Both the position numbers and the translations under genes were made by a program. From Oscillospiraceae bacterium (GTDB taxonomy: Bacteria; Bacillota; Clostridia; Christensenellales; Aristaeellaceae), in contig JAISZG010000013.1 of assembly GCA_031269355.1 (NCBI GenBank), forward strand, positions 62,001 through 126,000: a stretch of DNA of 64,000 bases. Direction: 5' to 3'. Below, one piece after another: positions 25,329 to 33,885 of the stretch (its first letter is position 1; each line of letters opens with the position of its first letter). The notes under the pieces were generated by a model that made no database searches, was not told the origin of the DNA, and saw only the letters and a list, made by a program, of their open reading frames with translations.

Positions 25329-25393
25329 TGTCGAACGCCCGCCATAAATTGCGGCTGAATTCGACGCGATGGTATTTTGCCATAGCATATAAT
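25329..25393 (+). promoter_or_regulatory. Candidate Spo0A boxes and -10 element of spoIIE
   Basis: TGTCGAA (25329-25335) matches the 0A-box core exactly; TTCGACG (25360-25366) is its reverse complement with one mismatch. TATAAT follows at 25388-25393, without a good -35. Bacillus spoIIE is a sigma-A promoter activated by phosphorylated Spo0A, which fits; assignment by analogy. Confidence 0.45.
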
Positions 25394-25440
25394 CAAAATT
25401 ACCCTATATGAATGAATATAAAAATGAAGGAGGTGCGCGG

Positions 25441-27789
25441 ATGGCTGAATGGGTATCGAACACAAACCGAACTGGTGTAAAACCTAAGCGCGGATCGACG
25501 CGAAAATCACCACTGTTTGTGCGCGCGCCGTTTGATCCCGCGCGCGTGGAACGGCTTATCGCGTTGGGAATCGACGCGGCGGCGGGGGTGCTGCTCAGCA
25601 ATTGCGCGCCGATACAAGGCGCGGCGCCGTTTGCGATCGCCTGGATGGCCGCGCGGCTGCTATGGGATAGATTTCCCATAGGCACTATACTTGGCGTAAT
25701 GATCGGTTTGCTGATTCGCTGGGAGCCGATCACGCTGGTGAACGGCTGGCAGCTCGCGGCGTGCTCGCTTCTGTTCCTGGGAAGAGGAATACAGCCGCGT
25801 ATAGCGCTGCCCGCACCGTGGGCGATGTCGATACTCGCAGGTTTCTTCGCCCTATTGCCTATGCCTTTTTTATGGCGCAGCCAGACGGAACTGCTGGGCT
25901 GTATCGGCGGCGCGGTGATATCCGCGATGATGACGCCGGTATTCGACCGATTGTGCGCGTCCGTTCGCCAGCGCGCGTATTTGGAGCTTGACGACCGGCT
26001 ATGCTGCTTGCTAGCGACGGCGGTAATCATATTTGGCGGAACGGCGTACACTATCGGCAACTTCAGCGCTGGAGGCGTGCTAGCCGTATACTGCGCGCTA
26101 AGCGTCGCGTGGGCCGCAGATACGGGTGCGGCGATAGTAGCGGGGCTGACGCTGGGCGCCGCGCTCGCGCTCGGCGGATTGTCGCCGTTCGCGATTATTA
26201 CCATACCGATGATAGTGCTAGTCGCGTCGCTTCTTAAAGGCACACGTAAAATATGGGCTTGCGCCGGCGCGCTGCTCGCTAACGCGCTGGTCACGCTGTG
26301 TTTAACCGCTGGAACTGAGACCATTTTTTCGCTGGCTCATATAATAATCGGCGCAGCGCTGTACATTATCACGCCTGAATCGACCCTCCAAATAGTCCGG
26401 GAAGCGCTGGAGAGAGAGACGATCACTCAGACCGCGCCCAACGGAATCGCGATACAATGGATGCAGACCAGCGCGAACGCGCTCGCGTCCATGGCGCAGG
26501 CAATTCCAAGGCCAGATATGGAGGAGGGCGGGGAAATCGAACAATTGGCGACGCTGCTGTGCGAATCGTGCAATCGAAAGTCGCTGTGCTGGGACGAGCG
26601 TTTTGAGGACACGACGCTTTCGCTTGGAGACCTGCTGCAGGCCTCGCGCGAGGAAACGATGAAGGCAGAGGAGCTATCAAGGCTGGCGCATATGAACGGA
26701 TGCCAGCGCGCCGACCTGGTGCCCGACGCTTTGCGCTCCGTCAACCGCGCGTCAAATCGCCTGGACGCGTGGGAAACCGCGCAGATGCAGGCAAGCCGTT
26801 TGGCGAAGGCGCAGCTGCGCGGACAGGCGTCGCTGCTGGGCGCGCTATCGTCCATGCTCGCGCAGGCATCCGCCGCGCCGCCGAACGAGAAAATGACGAT
26901 TTCACGCGCGCTTTCCAAAACGCGCTGGCGAGTTTGTACCGCCATGCCCTACCGATTGGACGGGCTGCTGCAGATAGTATTGATTCCGCCTGAAGGCACT
27001 CCGGAACTGGGAGAGCCTCCAGTTTTAGCGCTGCGCCGCGCGCTTGCGATGGAATTATCCGTAGAGCCGCTGTGGGACGGGCTGGTATATATATCGCAAA
27101 ACCCTCCGCTGTACGCTGATATTGGGGTAGCGACGCGCCCTGCCGAGGGTCAAACTGATAACGGGGACGGCTGGAGATCGACGCGCCTTCCGAGAGGACG
27201 GCATTTGCTTGCGCTAAGCGACGGAATGGGACATGGTTCCGACGCGGCGGGCGAAAGCAGAACGGTTCTGCAGCTGCTTGAAGACGGATTTCACGCCGGA
27301 TATGGACGGCATGAATTATTGGGGGTGGTTAATGATTTGATGCGTTCCTGCCACGGGGCGGAAAGGTACGCGACTGTCGATCTATGCGTGTTGGATTTGA
27401 AGAGCGGCGAAGCGGCGTTTGAGAAAATGGGCGCGTGCGCGTCGTTCCTGATCAGACAGGAGATGGCTGCGGAACTGAAGGAAGGAGGTTTGAAGTGCAG
27501 AAAGCTGTCGGGGGGCACGCTCCCGATGGGTATACTGGAGGATGTGACGCCCAAGAGTTTTCGCATGAGATTATCGCCGGGTGATTTGCTTGTGATGGTT
27601 AGCGACGGCATAGTCGACGCGTTTGAGCAGGAGGACGCGATGCTGCAGACGATGGCGAGCCTGGCGCAGGAACCGCAGAGCTTTTCAGACGGATTGCTTC
27701 GCGCGGCGCTTCAAAGAATGGGCGGAGAGGCTAAGGATGATATGACCGTGCTTGCGGCGTGCGTGAAACGAGTAGAATTTACCGAATGA
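25441..27789 (+). CDS. spoIIE: Stage II sporulation protein E (SpoIIE)
   Basis: Membrane PP2C-type phosphatase that dephosphorylates SpoIIAA and so activates sigma-F in the forespore; 782 residues. The N-terminal half (about 40-320) has some ten membrane helices, the middle carries a Cys-rich stretch (ATLLCESCNRKSLCWDERF) and coiled-coil regions, and the C-terminal phosphatase domain has ALSDGMGHGSDAAGES, VMVSDGIVDAFEQ and DDMTVLAACV, which include the Mn-binding Asp residues. The ATG at 25441 follows AAGGAGGT by six bases; the in-frame ATG at 25408 has none. Length and order fit Bacillus SpoIIE (827 residues). Confidence 0.93.
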   Translation: MAEWVSNTNRTGVKPKRGSTRKSPLFVRAPFDPARVERLIALGIDAAAGVLLSNCAPIQGAAPFAIAWMAARLLWDRFPIGTILGVMIGLLIRWEPITLVNGWQLAACSLLFLGRGIQPRIALPAPWAMSILAGFFALLPMPFLWRSQTELLGCIGGAVISAMMTPVFDRLCASVRQRAYLELDDRLCCLLATAVIIFGGTAYTIGNFSAGGVLAVYCALSVAWAADTGAAIVAGLTLGAALALGGLSPFAIITIPMIVLVASLLKGTRKIWACAGALLANALVTLCLTAGTETIFSLAHIIIGAALYIITPESTLQIVREALERETITQTAPNGIAIQWMQTSANALASMAQAIPRPDMEEGGEIEQLATLLCESCNRKSLCWDERFEDTTLSLGDLLQASREETMKAEELSRLAHMNGCQRADLVPDALRSVNRASNRLDAWETAQMQASRLAKAQLRGQASLLGALSSMLAQASAAPPNEKMTISRALSKTRWRVCTAMPYRLDGLLQIVLIPPEGTPELGEPPVLALRRALAMELSVEPLWDGLVYISQNPPLYADIGVATRPAEGQTDNGDGWRSTRLPRGRHLLALSDGMGHGSDAAGESRTVLQLLEDGFHAGYGRHELLGVVNDLMRSCHGAERYATVDLCVLDLKSGEAAFEKMGACASFLIRQEMAAELKEGGLKCRKLSGGTLPMGILEDVTPKSFRMRLSPGDLLVMVSDGIVDAFEQEDAMLQTMASLAQEPQSFSDGLLRAALQRMGGEAKDDMTVLAACVKRVEFTE

Positions 27790-27799
27790 TCGATCTACC

Positions 27800-27833
27800 G
27801 CCGCTCGATAACGGCGCGCCGTTATCGAGCGGC
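27800..27833. terminator. Perfect 34-base palindrome between convergent genes
   Basis: GCCGCTCGATAACGGCG is followed immediately by its exact reverse complement. No T run follows on either side. Between spoIIE and the convergent hydrolase gene it may act as a bidirectional terminator or as a binding site. Confidence 0.5.
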
Positions 27834-27984
27834 ACCCTGTTCTAATCCACTCTGAAGCATTCAATTTTATATAAAACGGAATAAAACATAAGTTTGCCGC
27901 GTTGAGTGTGCGAAGCTTTGCCGATCGCGACTTTGACGCAGGCGAGGCTTGCTCCATAAATGGCGCCGAGCAATCGACACACCG

Positions 27985-28935
27985 CTATGCCTGCGCCGCC
28001 AAATCTTCCTGTGATTCCTCAACTGGAGCCTTGACTGCGGACCGCACGCGCAGCGTCTCTGCGAACCATTGGGCGATCTCCTGAAAAACCGCTCCGCATC
28101 CATCGGAAAGGGGCATATTATGATCGACATGAGGGAATATGCGGATTTTCTTATGGCTGGACGCCGTCGCCAGGTACAACTGCTGCGCGTTCGTCGGGTC
28201 GATCAGCGCGTCGTCCGTGCCATGCATGTAATAGATCGGGCATCGAATGCGCGCGCACGCGTCCAGCGGACGAAGGCGAATGAAGCTGCGAACGGAGCGT
28301 AAGCTAATATAGGCGGAATTACCGGGCGAGAGCAACGCGTCCAATACGCACAGACGCTCTTGCAGCGAGCTTTCCGCGAACATCTCCATGCGGTTTATAA
28401 ATTGGGAGGCGCCCGTCGCGGCGTCTATGCGCGCATCGCAGCTCAACCGTTCCAGGAAGCGGTCATAATTCGACCCGGCTCGATCAAAAAGCGCGCGCAA
28501 ACCCGCGTCGCAATCAGCCAGCGCAGCCATCGAAACCGTGCTTTTTACACGCTGATCCCCGGCTCCGCTTACCCAAACCGCAAGGCTCCCGCCCAGGCTG
28601 ATCCCCGCCAGCCCCAATCGATCGGGATCGACGAATGGAACGGTCTGCGCAAACGCCAGCGCCGCCCCGATATCTTCCGGCAGTTCGCTTGAAACCAGCT
28701 GCTGGTATGGCGTGTGCGCTTGAGTTCCGCATCCTCGGAAATCGAACCGCAAACTGGCGACGCCGGCTTTTGCCAAAACCCGCGCCAAGCTATCCAGCCC
28801 GTCGTTTCGATGGCGGGATAATCCGTGACACAATATGACCGCCGGATAGCGCCGTTCGGTCAATTCTTCATCCGGCGCACAGATTGTGCAAGCGAGCGGG
28901 ACGCCGTTACTGTAAAATCGCGTTTCGATGTCCAT
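27985..28935 (-). CDS. Alpha/beta hydrolase (esterase/peptidase-like)
   Basis: Cytoplasmic serine hydrolase of 316 residues. Fold landmarks: oxyanion region VILCHGLSRHRND, FDFRGCGTQ, nucleophile elbow GLAGISLGGSLAV, acid in GTDDALIDP and His in FPHVDHNMPL. The small lid insertion and the GISLGG elbow suggest an acyl-esterase, for example acetyl-xylan or feruloyl type, or an aminopeptidase-like enzyme. I chose the ATG at 28935 (MDIETRFYSNGVPLA); it has no evident ribosome-binding site, and upstream in-frame ATGs run into the divergent regulator gene. It shares a short intergenic region with the LacI-SBP fusion gene, so may belong to its regulon. Confidence 0.8.
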   Translation of the reverse strand: MDIETRFYSNGVPLACTICAPDEELTERRYPAVILCHGLSRHRNDGLDSLARVLAKAGVASLRFDFRGCGTQAHTPYQQLVSSELPEDIGAALAFAQTVPFVDPDRLGLAGISLGGSLAVWVSGAGDQRVKSTVSMAALADCDAGLRALFDRAGSNYDRFLERLSCDARIDAATGASQFINRMEMFAESSLQERLCVLDALLSPGNSAYISLRSVRSFIRLRPLDACARIRCPIYYMHGTDDALIDPTNAQQLYLATASSHKKIRIFPHVDHNMPLSDGCGAVFQEIAQWFAETLRVRSAVKAPVEESQEDLAAQA

Positions 28936-29005
28936 TGCAGATACCCAAAGCCGTATCCGGCATGCCTTTCGTCCGATTAGTCTATAAGAGCCAGGAGGCA
29001 TAACG

Positions 29006-31297
29006 ATGGTTACGATCAAACAAGTCGCGCAAGAGGCCGGAGTTTCGATTGCCACCGTGTCGTTTTATCTTAATAAAAAACCTGTTTCAGAGGAGAAAGC
29101 GCTACGCATCGAAGCGGCTATCCGCAAGCTCAACTATGTCGTACAAAGCAGCGGGCATGATATGCGCATAAAGCGCAACAGCGATATCGCCATCCTCTTC
29201 CCAAATGTTCTCGATCCATATTACGAAAAGCTGATCAATAGCATAAAAGGATATCTATCCAATCAGGGCCGGGATTTCACATTCAGCCTGTCGGACGACG
29301 ACCTTGAAAGCGAGAGCAAGGCGCTCATGCGCGCCATAGGCCGCCGCTTCGCGGGCATTATCCTTTATACCTGTCAGCCTGACAACGCGGAGGTTTTCCG
29401 GCTGCTGACCGCATGCGATATTCCGTTTGTGCTTATCGACCGCAAGCCGGAAGGCCTGGCGTGCAACTTTGTCAGCTGCGACAACTTGGGGCTGTTTCAC
29501 GCCGTAGTTCGCCAATGCCTTGCGCGAGGGGAAGAGGATATCCGCTTGGTCGCGGGGCCGCTGGGCTTCAACGAAAACCAGGCCGCCGTCGATGGTTTTA
29601 CCAAGGCGCTGGCGGAAGCGAACGCCGCGGGAGCTCGCGAGCGCGTGTTGTCCGTCGTGCCGACGCGTGAAAACGGCTTCCGCGCGGGCGTCCGGCTGCT
29701 TGAGAATGGAAGCCGCCCTCAAGCCGTGCTTACGACATCCTATCTGCTGGCGGAGGGATTGCTGTACGCGTTCCGCCTGCACCGCGTGGATGTGGGAAAG
29801 GAAACCGTAATCATCACGTCGGGGGACTGCGTCGACGATGTTTTCTACTATAACCCGCTCATCCTAAAGGCGCCGCGCTCCGCGTTTGATATCGGAGAGA
29901 CGGCAAGCCGCCTGCTACTGCAAAACATCCGACGCCCGGATCAATTCCAAAAGCAACGGATCATCCTTCCAAGCCCTCTCGAGCCTAACAGTTTTCGAAG
30001 CGAGCCGACCGTCATTCGCGCGCCTGCGGCGCTAAAGCTGCGGGAGCGGCTCAACGTGCTCGTGCTGGACGACGAAAGCACAATGTACACGCTGCAGCGT
30101 TTGATGGTGGATTTCTCCCGGCGGGAGCCTACGGACGTGCGCCTGATAGGCGTGCATCCCGCGCGGCTGTATGATCACATAATGGAAACATTGTCGCGGC
30201 CGGACGCGAACATCGATTGCCTGCTTTATGATATCCCCTGGCTGATCGATTTCATCGCCAAAGGATTTTTGCTGCCGCTTGACGGACTGCTAAAGCAGTA
30301 TCAAGTGAACGTGGAGCAATACGTGCCGGGCGTATTCCACTCGACAAGTCGGTTTAACGGCCATTTCTACAGCCTGCCCTATATCGCCACCACGCAGATG
30401 CTTTTCTATCGGCGAGATCTCTTTCACGAACCGCATCTGGAACGCCAGTTCGAAACGACTTACGGCCTGCCTCTTACCTACCCGCGAACCTGGCAGGATT
30501 TCGTGCGAGTGGCGCGGTTCTTTACCCAGCGTTACAATGCGAAATCGCCCGTTCGCTACGGCCACGCGTTCGATCTGTACAATCCGTCGCTGATACTGTG
30601 CAGCCTGTGGACAAGGCTATGGGCGCTGGGCGGAGGGCTATACGACGCTTCGGGTCGGCTTTCGCTTACCAGCCCGCCCGTGTTGGCCGCCGTGCGAAAT
30701 CTGTTGGAGTGCGTATCCGCCGCGCACCCGCATGTGACGGAGCATCCTGTCGAGGCGGTGGAAAAGCTGCTGACAGGAGAAGTAGCCATGGCGTGCGTGT
30801 TTATCAATTTCGCGACTCCCATAGTAGATCGGTTCAAAGCTTCCGCGCGGACGGGCGTCGTCGGTTACGCGAACATACCCGGCGGGTGCCCTGTTATGGG
30901 CGGGTGGGCGTTCGCTATCCCGAAGCAAAGCCGCCTGCCGGAGACGGCGTTTCGATTCATACGCTGGGCTTCCGGCGCGGATATCGCGATACCTCACGCG
31001 ATTTTGGGCGGTCAATCCCCGCACCTCAGCACATACCGCAACTACGATATGCTTTCCCTTTATCCATGGCTTTCCAAAGCGCAAGCGGAGCTTACCAGCG
31101 CGCGCACGCGAAACGCGTCTGTAGAACATACCCATCCGCTTTACCTGCAGGAGCGGGTTGAATCCGTGATCGCAAGCGAGCTCTTGACGTTGATTCACAA
31201 AGCCATATCAGACGACGCGCCGGGAGACGCTGAAATCGAGCGAGCGCTGCGCACCGCAGAAACGACCGTAAACCATACTCCCGGATGTCGTTTGTAA
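29006..31297 (+). CDS. LacI-type regulator fused to a type 2 solute-binding-protein domain
   Basis: An uninterrupted 763-residue protein, about twice the length of a LacI repressor. Residues 1-50 are a LacI helix-turn-helix (TIKQVAQEAGVSIATVSFYL), 60-330 the usual effector domain (FAGIILYTCQPD, LVAGPLGFNENQAAVDGFTK, AVLTTSYLLAEGLL), and about 345-755 look like an ABC extracellular solute-binding protein family 1 fold (LNVLVLDDEST, IDCLLYDIPWLIDFIAKGF, LTYPRTWQDFVRVARFFTQ, MGGWAFAIPKQSRLPETAFR). No signal peptide precedes that domain, so it must sit in the cytoplasm as a second ligand sensor. GGAGG lies eight bases before the ATG. It faces the second importer operon, which has a matching operator. 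Target and ligands are inferred only. Confidence 0.85.
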   Translation: MVTIKQVAQEAGVSIATVSFYLNKKPVSEEKALRIEAAIRKLNYVVQSSGHDMRIKRNSDIAILFPNVLDPYYEKLINSIKGYLSNQGRDFTFSLSDDDLESESKALMRAIGRRFAGIILYTCQPDNAEVFRLLTACDIPFVLIDRKPEGLACNFVSCDNLGLFHAVVRQCLARGEEDIRLVAGPLGFNENQAAVDGFTKALAEANAAGARERVLSVVPTRENGFRAGVRLLENGSRPQAVLTTSYLLAEGLLYAFRLHRVDVGKETVIITSGDCVDDVFYYNPLILKAPRSAFDIGETASRLLLQNIRRPDQFQKQRIILPSPLEPNSFRSEPTVIRAPAALKLRERLNVLVLDDESTMYTLQRLMVDFSRREPTDVRLIGVHPARLYDHIMETLSRPDANIDCLLYDIPWLIDFIAKGFLLPLDGLLKQYQVNVEQYVPGVFHSTSRFNGHFYSLPYIATTQMLFYRRDLFHEPHLERQFETTYGLPLTYPRTWQDFVRVARFFTQRYNAKSPVRYGHAFDLYNPSLILCSLWTRLWALGGGLYDASGRLSLTSPPVLAAVRNLLECVSAAHPHVTEHPVEAVEKLLTGEVAMACVFINFATPIVDRFKASARTGVVGYANIPGGCPVMGGWAFAIPKQSRLPETAFRFIRWASGADIAIPHAILGGQSPHLSTYRNYDMLSLYPWLSKAQAELTSARTRNASVEHTHPLYLQERVESVIASELLTLIHKAISDDAPGDAEIERALRTAETTVNHTPGCRL

Positions 31298-31298
31298 A

Positions 31299-31330
31299 GG
31301 GGAGACCGTCCCGTCAGAGATGGTCTCCCC
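31299..31330 (+). terminator. Terminator-like hairpin after the LacI-SBP fusion gene
   Basis: GGGGAGACC (31299-31307) pairs with GGTCTCCCC (31322-31330), directly after the stop. No U run on the plus strand; the minus strand also lacks one. Separates convergent transcription units. Confidence 0.6.
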
Positions 31331-31354
31331 CTGCCGAGGATTATGGAATCGGCG

Positions 31355-32308
31355 CTATGAAATTCGTTTGAACTTAGACAGCGCGGGATGCAGGTCGGCG
31401 GGTTTTGCCCGCTCGTTTTCCGGCCAACCAGCTTCGCCTACGTAAACGCCGCCTTCCCGATCTACGTTGATAGAATGCGCCGCCCATAGATTGCCGGGAA
31501 CGGTGGGATCCGGGCCTCCAAAAGCGGCCCGCTCCTTACCTGTCAGATCAAACACGCGCACGCGCGACCACGGCATGTTCTCATACGGTTCATACAGAAC
31601 GTTGTCCACATAAAAGATATGTCCCAACTCCGCGACATACACCAGTCCGTCGGCGACGCACAATCCGTCCGGGCGCTTAATGTCCTCCCAAATATCCAGC
31701 AGCGCGCCGTTTACATCGAAAATTTGCACTCTGTTGTTTTCGCGGTCCGCGACATAGACGCGATCGTGCTCGTCAACGCCCACGCCGTGAACGATTCTGA
31801 ATTCGCCCGACTCTCCGCCGGGCTCGCCCCAGGAAGCCAACAATTCGCCCGTCGGGGAAAATCTATGCACGCGCGAGTTTCCATACCCATCGCTAACGAA
31901 TATCTCGCCCTTGGCGGAAACCGTCGCCTTGGAAGGGACGTAAAACGGGCCAGCGCCGCGCTTTATCGTTTTAAAGTTTCCCTTGATCGCGCCGGTATCC
32001 GACGGGACGCCGGGATTGCCAAGAGTCAGCAGCAGCGGATGGCGCGGCCCCGAACCAAACTTCTTTACCGTGTGATCTCCGGAATCCACCACATACACAT
32101 AATCCTGCGGATCGATGAAAATTCCGTGGCATCCTCTGATAATGCCCTCGCCCCAGCCGTACAGCTTGCGCCCCTGCTGATCGAATACTACGATCGGGTT
32201 GGGTCGACCATCCGTCATGGCGAAGATGCGACCGGAGGAATCCACCGCCGCGTCCGGGACGCACGGCAGCGGAATCTCAAACGAAATGGGTTCGAATACA
32301 TAGTTCAT
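31355..32308 (-). CDS. NHL-repeat beta-propeller protein
   Basis: A 317-residue protein with about six NHL blades, recognised by repeats such as GRIFAMTDGRPNPIVVFDQQ, DYVYVVDSGDHTVKKFG, GEIFVSDGYGNSRVHRFSP, DRVYVADRENNRVQIFDVNG and GGVYVGEAGWPE. No signal peptide or membrane segment is seen, so it is probably cytoplasmic, unlike most secreted NHL proteins. It is the last gene of the second importer operon, 35 bases after the binding-protein gene. Propellers of this type include lactonases and lyases acting on sugars, so a catabolic enzyme or ligand-binding role is possible; not determined. The ATG at 32308 has GGAAAG, spaced rather far upstream. Confidence 0.8.
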   Translation of the reverse strand: MNYVFEPISFEIPLPCVPDAAVDSSGRIFAMTDGRPNPIVVFDQQGRKLYGWGEGIIRGCHGIFIDPQDYVYVVDSGDHTVKKFGSGPRHPLLLTLGNPGVPSDTGAIKGNFKTIKRGAGPFYVPSKATVSAKGEIFVSDGYGNSRVHRFSPTGELLASWGEPGGESGEFRIVHGVGVDEHDRVYVADRENNRVQIFDVNGALLDIWEDIKRPDGLCVADGLVYVAELGHIFYVDNVLYEPYENMPWSRVRVFDLTGKERAAFGGPDPTVPGNLWAAHSINVDREGGVYVGEAGWPENERAKPADLHPALSKFKRIS

Positions 32309-32343
32309 TGGATTATCCCGCTTTCCGATAGTACATTATATTC

Positions 32344-33822
32344 CTATTGACCGGCCTTCCACGCGTCGATTTGGCGCTGTTCTTCTTCTATAATCTTTTG
32401 GGCGCCGGCCGCGTCGAGCTTCGCAAGGAATTCGGGATAGACGGTTTCGGGATCGACCGAGCCTGTGAGCAGCAGCCTGTTATACTCACCCGTTACCGCA
32501 GACACGGCGGCAATTTCAGCGGCGATCGGTTCCGGATCAAACGTCCAGCCAATAAGCGGCGAGGCTTTGGCGGTGTTGTTCAATTCGATCGTCTGCTCCC
32601 ACACGTCCAGCGGCTGGCCTTCCATTACATACTGGTTGAACTGATTGCCAAACTCCCAGCCATACGTGCTAACGTCATAGCCGGAATTGGGAATGGTGGA
32701 AGCGGTTCCGTCTTCGTTGAACTTATAGTCGACGTTCTCCATGCCGAGGGTAATCGTATTGTAAAGTTCCTTACTTGAGAAGATCATGTCGTAAAACATC
32801 AGCGCGCGTTCCGGATTTTGAGAAGTGGCGCTGACGGCCGTCATGGTGGATATGAGCATCGCGTTGGTCATATACGGATCGGATACGCGGATATCATAGA
32901 TATCCCGGCCGCCCATTTGCTGCTTGGCTACCACGTCTCCGCCTGGCTTCCAGGCGCCTTCGCCAGTCGTCGCGACGAGTCCCGCTTTTTGTTGGGCGTA
33001 CATATCGCCAAGCACGGCGGCATCCGGCACCACATAGCCCTTAAGATACCAATCGCGCGCGAGGTTCATAGTATATACAAACGCTTCGTCTGTGAACTGA
33101 TTGATCACGGTGCATGTATCGTCGTACAGCTTCACCACGCCGGGAAGCTGCGGCCCGCCGATTTCTTCATGATTATGGTTGGAGTATATGCCGCGCCCGG
33201 CGCACAATCCGATCGGGATAATTTCAGGCGATTCATTTGCCTGTATCGCCGCGAGCAGCGGTTCGATTGTAGCCATGTCGTAAGTATCCGCAAGTACGGA
33301 TACGTCAAATCCGTACTTATCCGCGATATCCTTGCGGATGACGAATCCCTCCGCCTTCGCCCAAATTTGCAGATTTGGAATGGCGTAGATGCCGCCATGT
33401 ATGGACGCGGCCGTCCAGCCAACGGAAGGCAACGTCTCAAGGATGGTGGGACAATAGGTTTCCAGATAATCGTTCAGCGCGAGAAACGCGCCGCTGTTCG
33501 CCGTCGCGTAGAACGGCAGCGACCAGTTCGAGGTATAGCACAGGTCGAACGGCTCGCCCGCCGAGATAACCAGCTGCATCTTCTGCACATAGTTGCCAAA
33601 ATCAGTCGATACCATTTCCAGCGTCGCGTTTATCGGTTCCAGCAGTTCGTTGACCCGCGCCATCACGCGATCCGCGCCGGGCTGCGGCATCGGCCCCGTG
33701 ATATACCATTTGATATGATACGGTTCAAGTTCCGTGTTTTCAGCTTGCGCGAAGGCGGCTGCGGCGAGCAGCAGCGTAAGCGCGAGCGCGGTCGAAAGCA
33801 GTTTGCGGATTCGTTTGGACAT
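32344..33822 (-). CDS. ABC importer extracellular carbohydrate-binding protein
   Basis: Substrate-binding protein of importer 2, 492 residues. The ATG follows AAGGAGGAACTACC. The signal peptide MSKRIRKLLSTALALTLLLA ends with AQA before ENTELEPY; as in the importer 1 protein there is no lipobox cysteine. The body has the LplA-like pattern (DLCYTSNWSLPFYATANSGA, ALNDYLETYCPTILE, YAIPNLQIWAKAEGFVIRKD). Its sequence is clearly different from the importer 1 protein, so a different oligosaccharide is expected. No ATPase gene is adjacent. Confidence 0.87.
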   Translation of the reverse strand: MSKRIRKLLSTALALTLLLAAAAFAQAENTELEPYHIKWYITGPMPQPGADRVMARVNELLEPINATLEMVSTDFGNYVQKMQLVISAGEPFDLCYTSNWSLPFYATANSGAFLALNDYLETYCPTILETLPSVGWTAASIHGGIYAIPNLQIWAKAEGFVIRKDIADKYGFDVSVLADTYDMATIEPLLAAIQANESPEIIPIGLCAGRGIYSNHNHEEIGGPQLPGVVKLYDDTCTVINQFTDEAFVYTMNLARDWYLKGYVVPDAAVLGDMYAQQKAGLVATTGEGAWKPGGDVVAKQQMGGRDIYDIRVSDPYMTNAMLISTMTAVSATSQNPERALMFYDMIFSSKELYNTITLGMENVDYKFNEDGTASTIPNSGYDVSTYGWEFGNQFNQYVMEGQPLDVWEQTIELNNTAKASPLIGWTFDPEPIAAEIAAVSAVTGEYNRLLLTGSVDPETVYPEFLAKLDAAGAQKIIEEEQRQIDAWKAGQ

Positions 33823-33885
33823 GGTAGTTCCTCCTTAAAAATAGGGTTTATGATATGGTGCTTGCGTATATCCAGGCAGGCGTGA

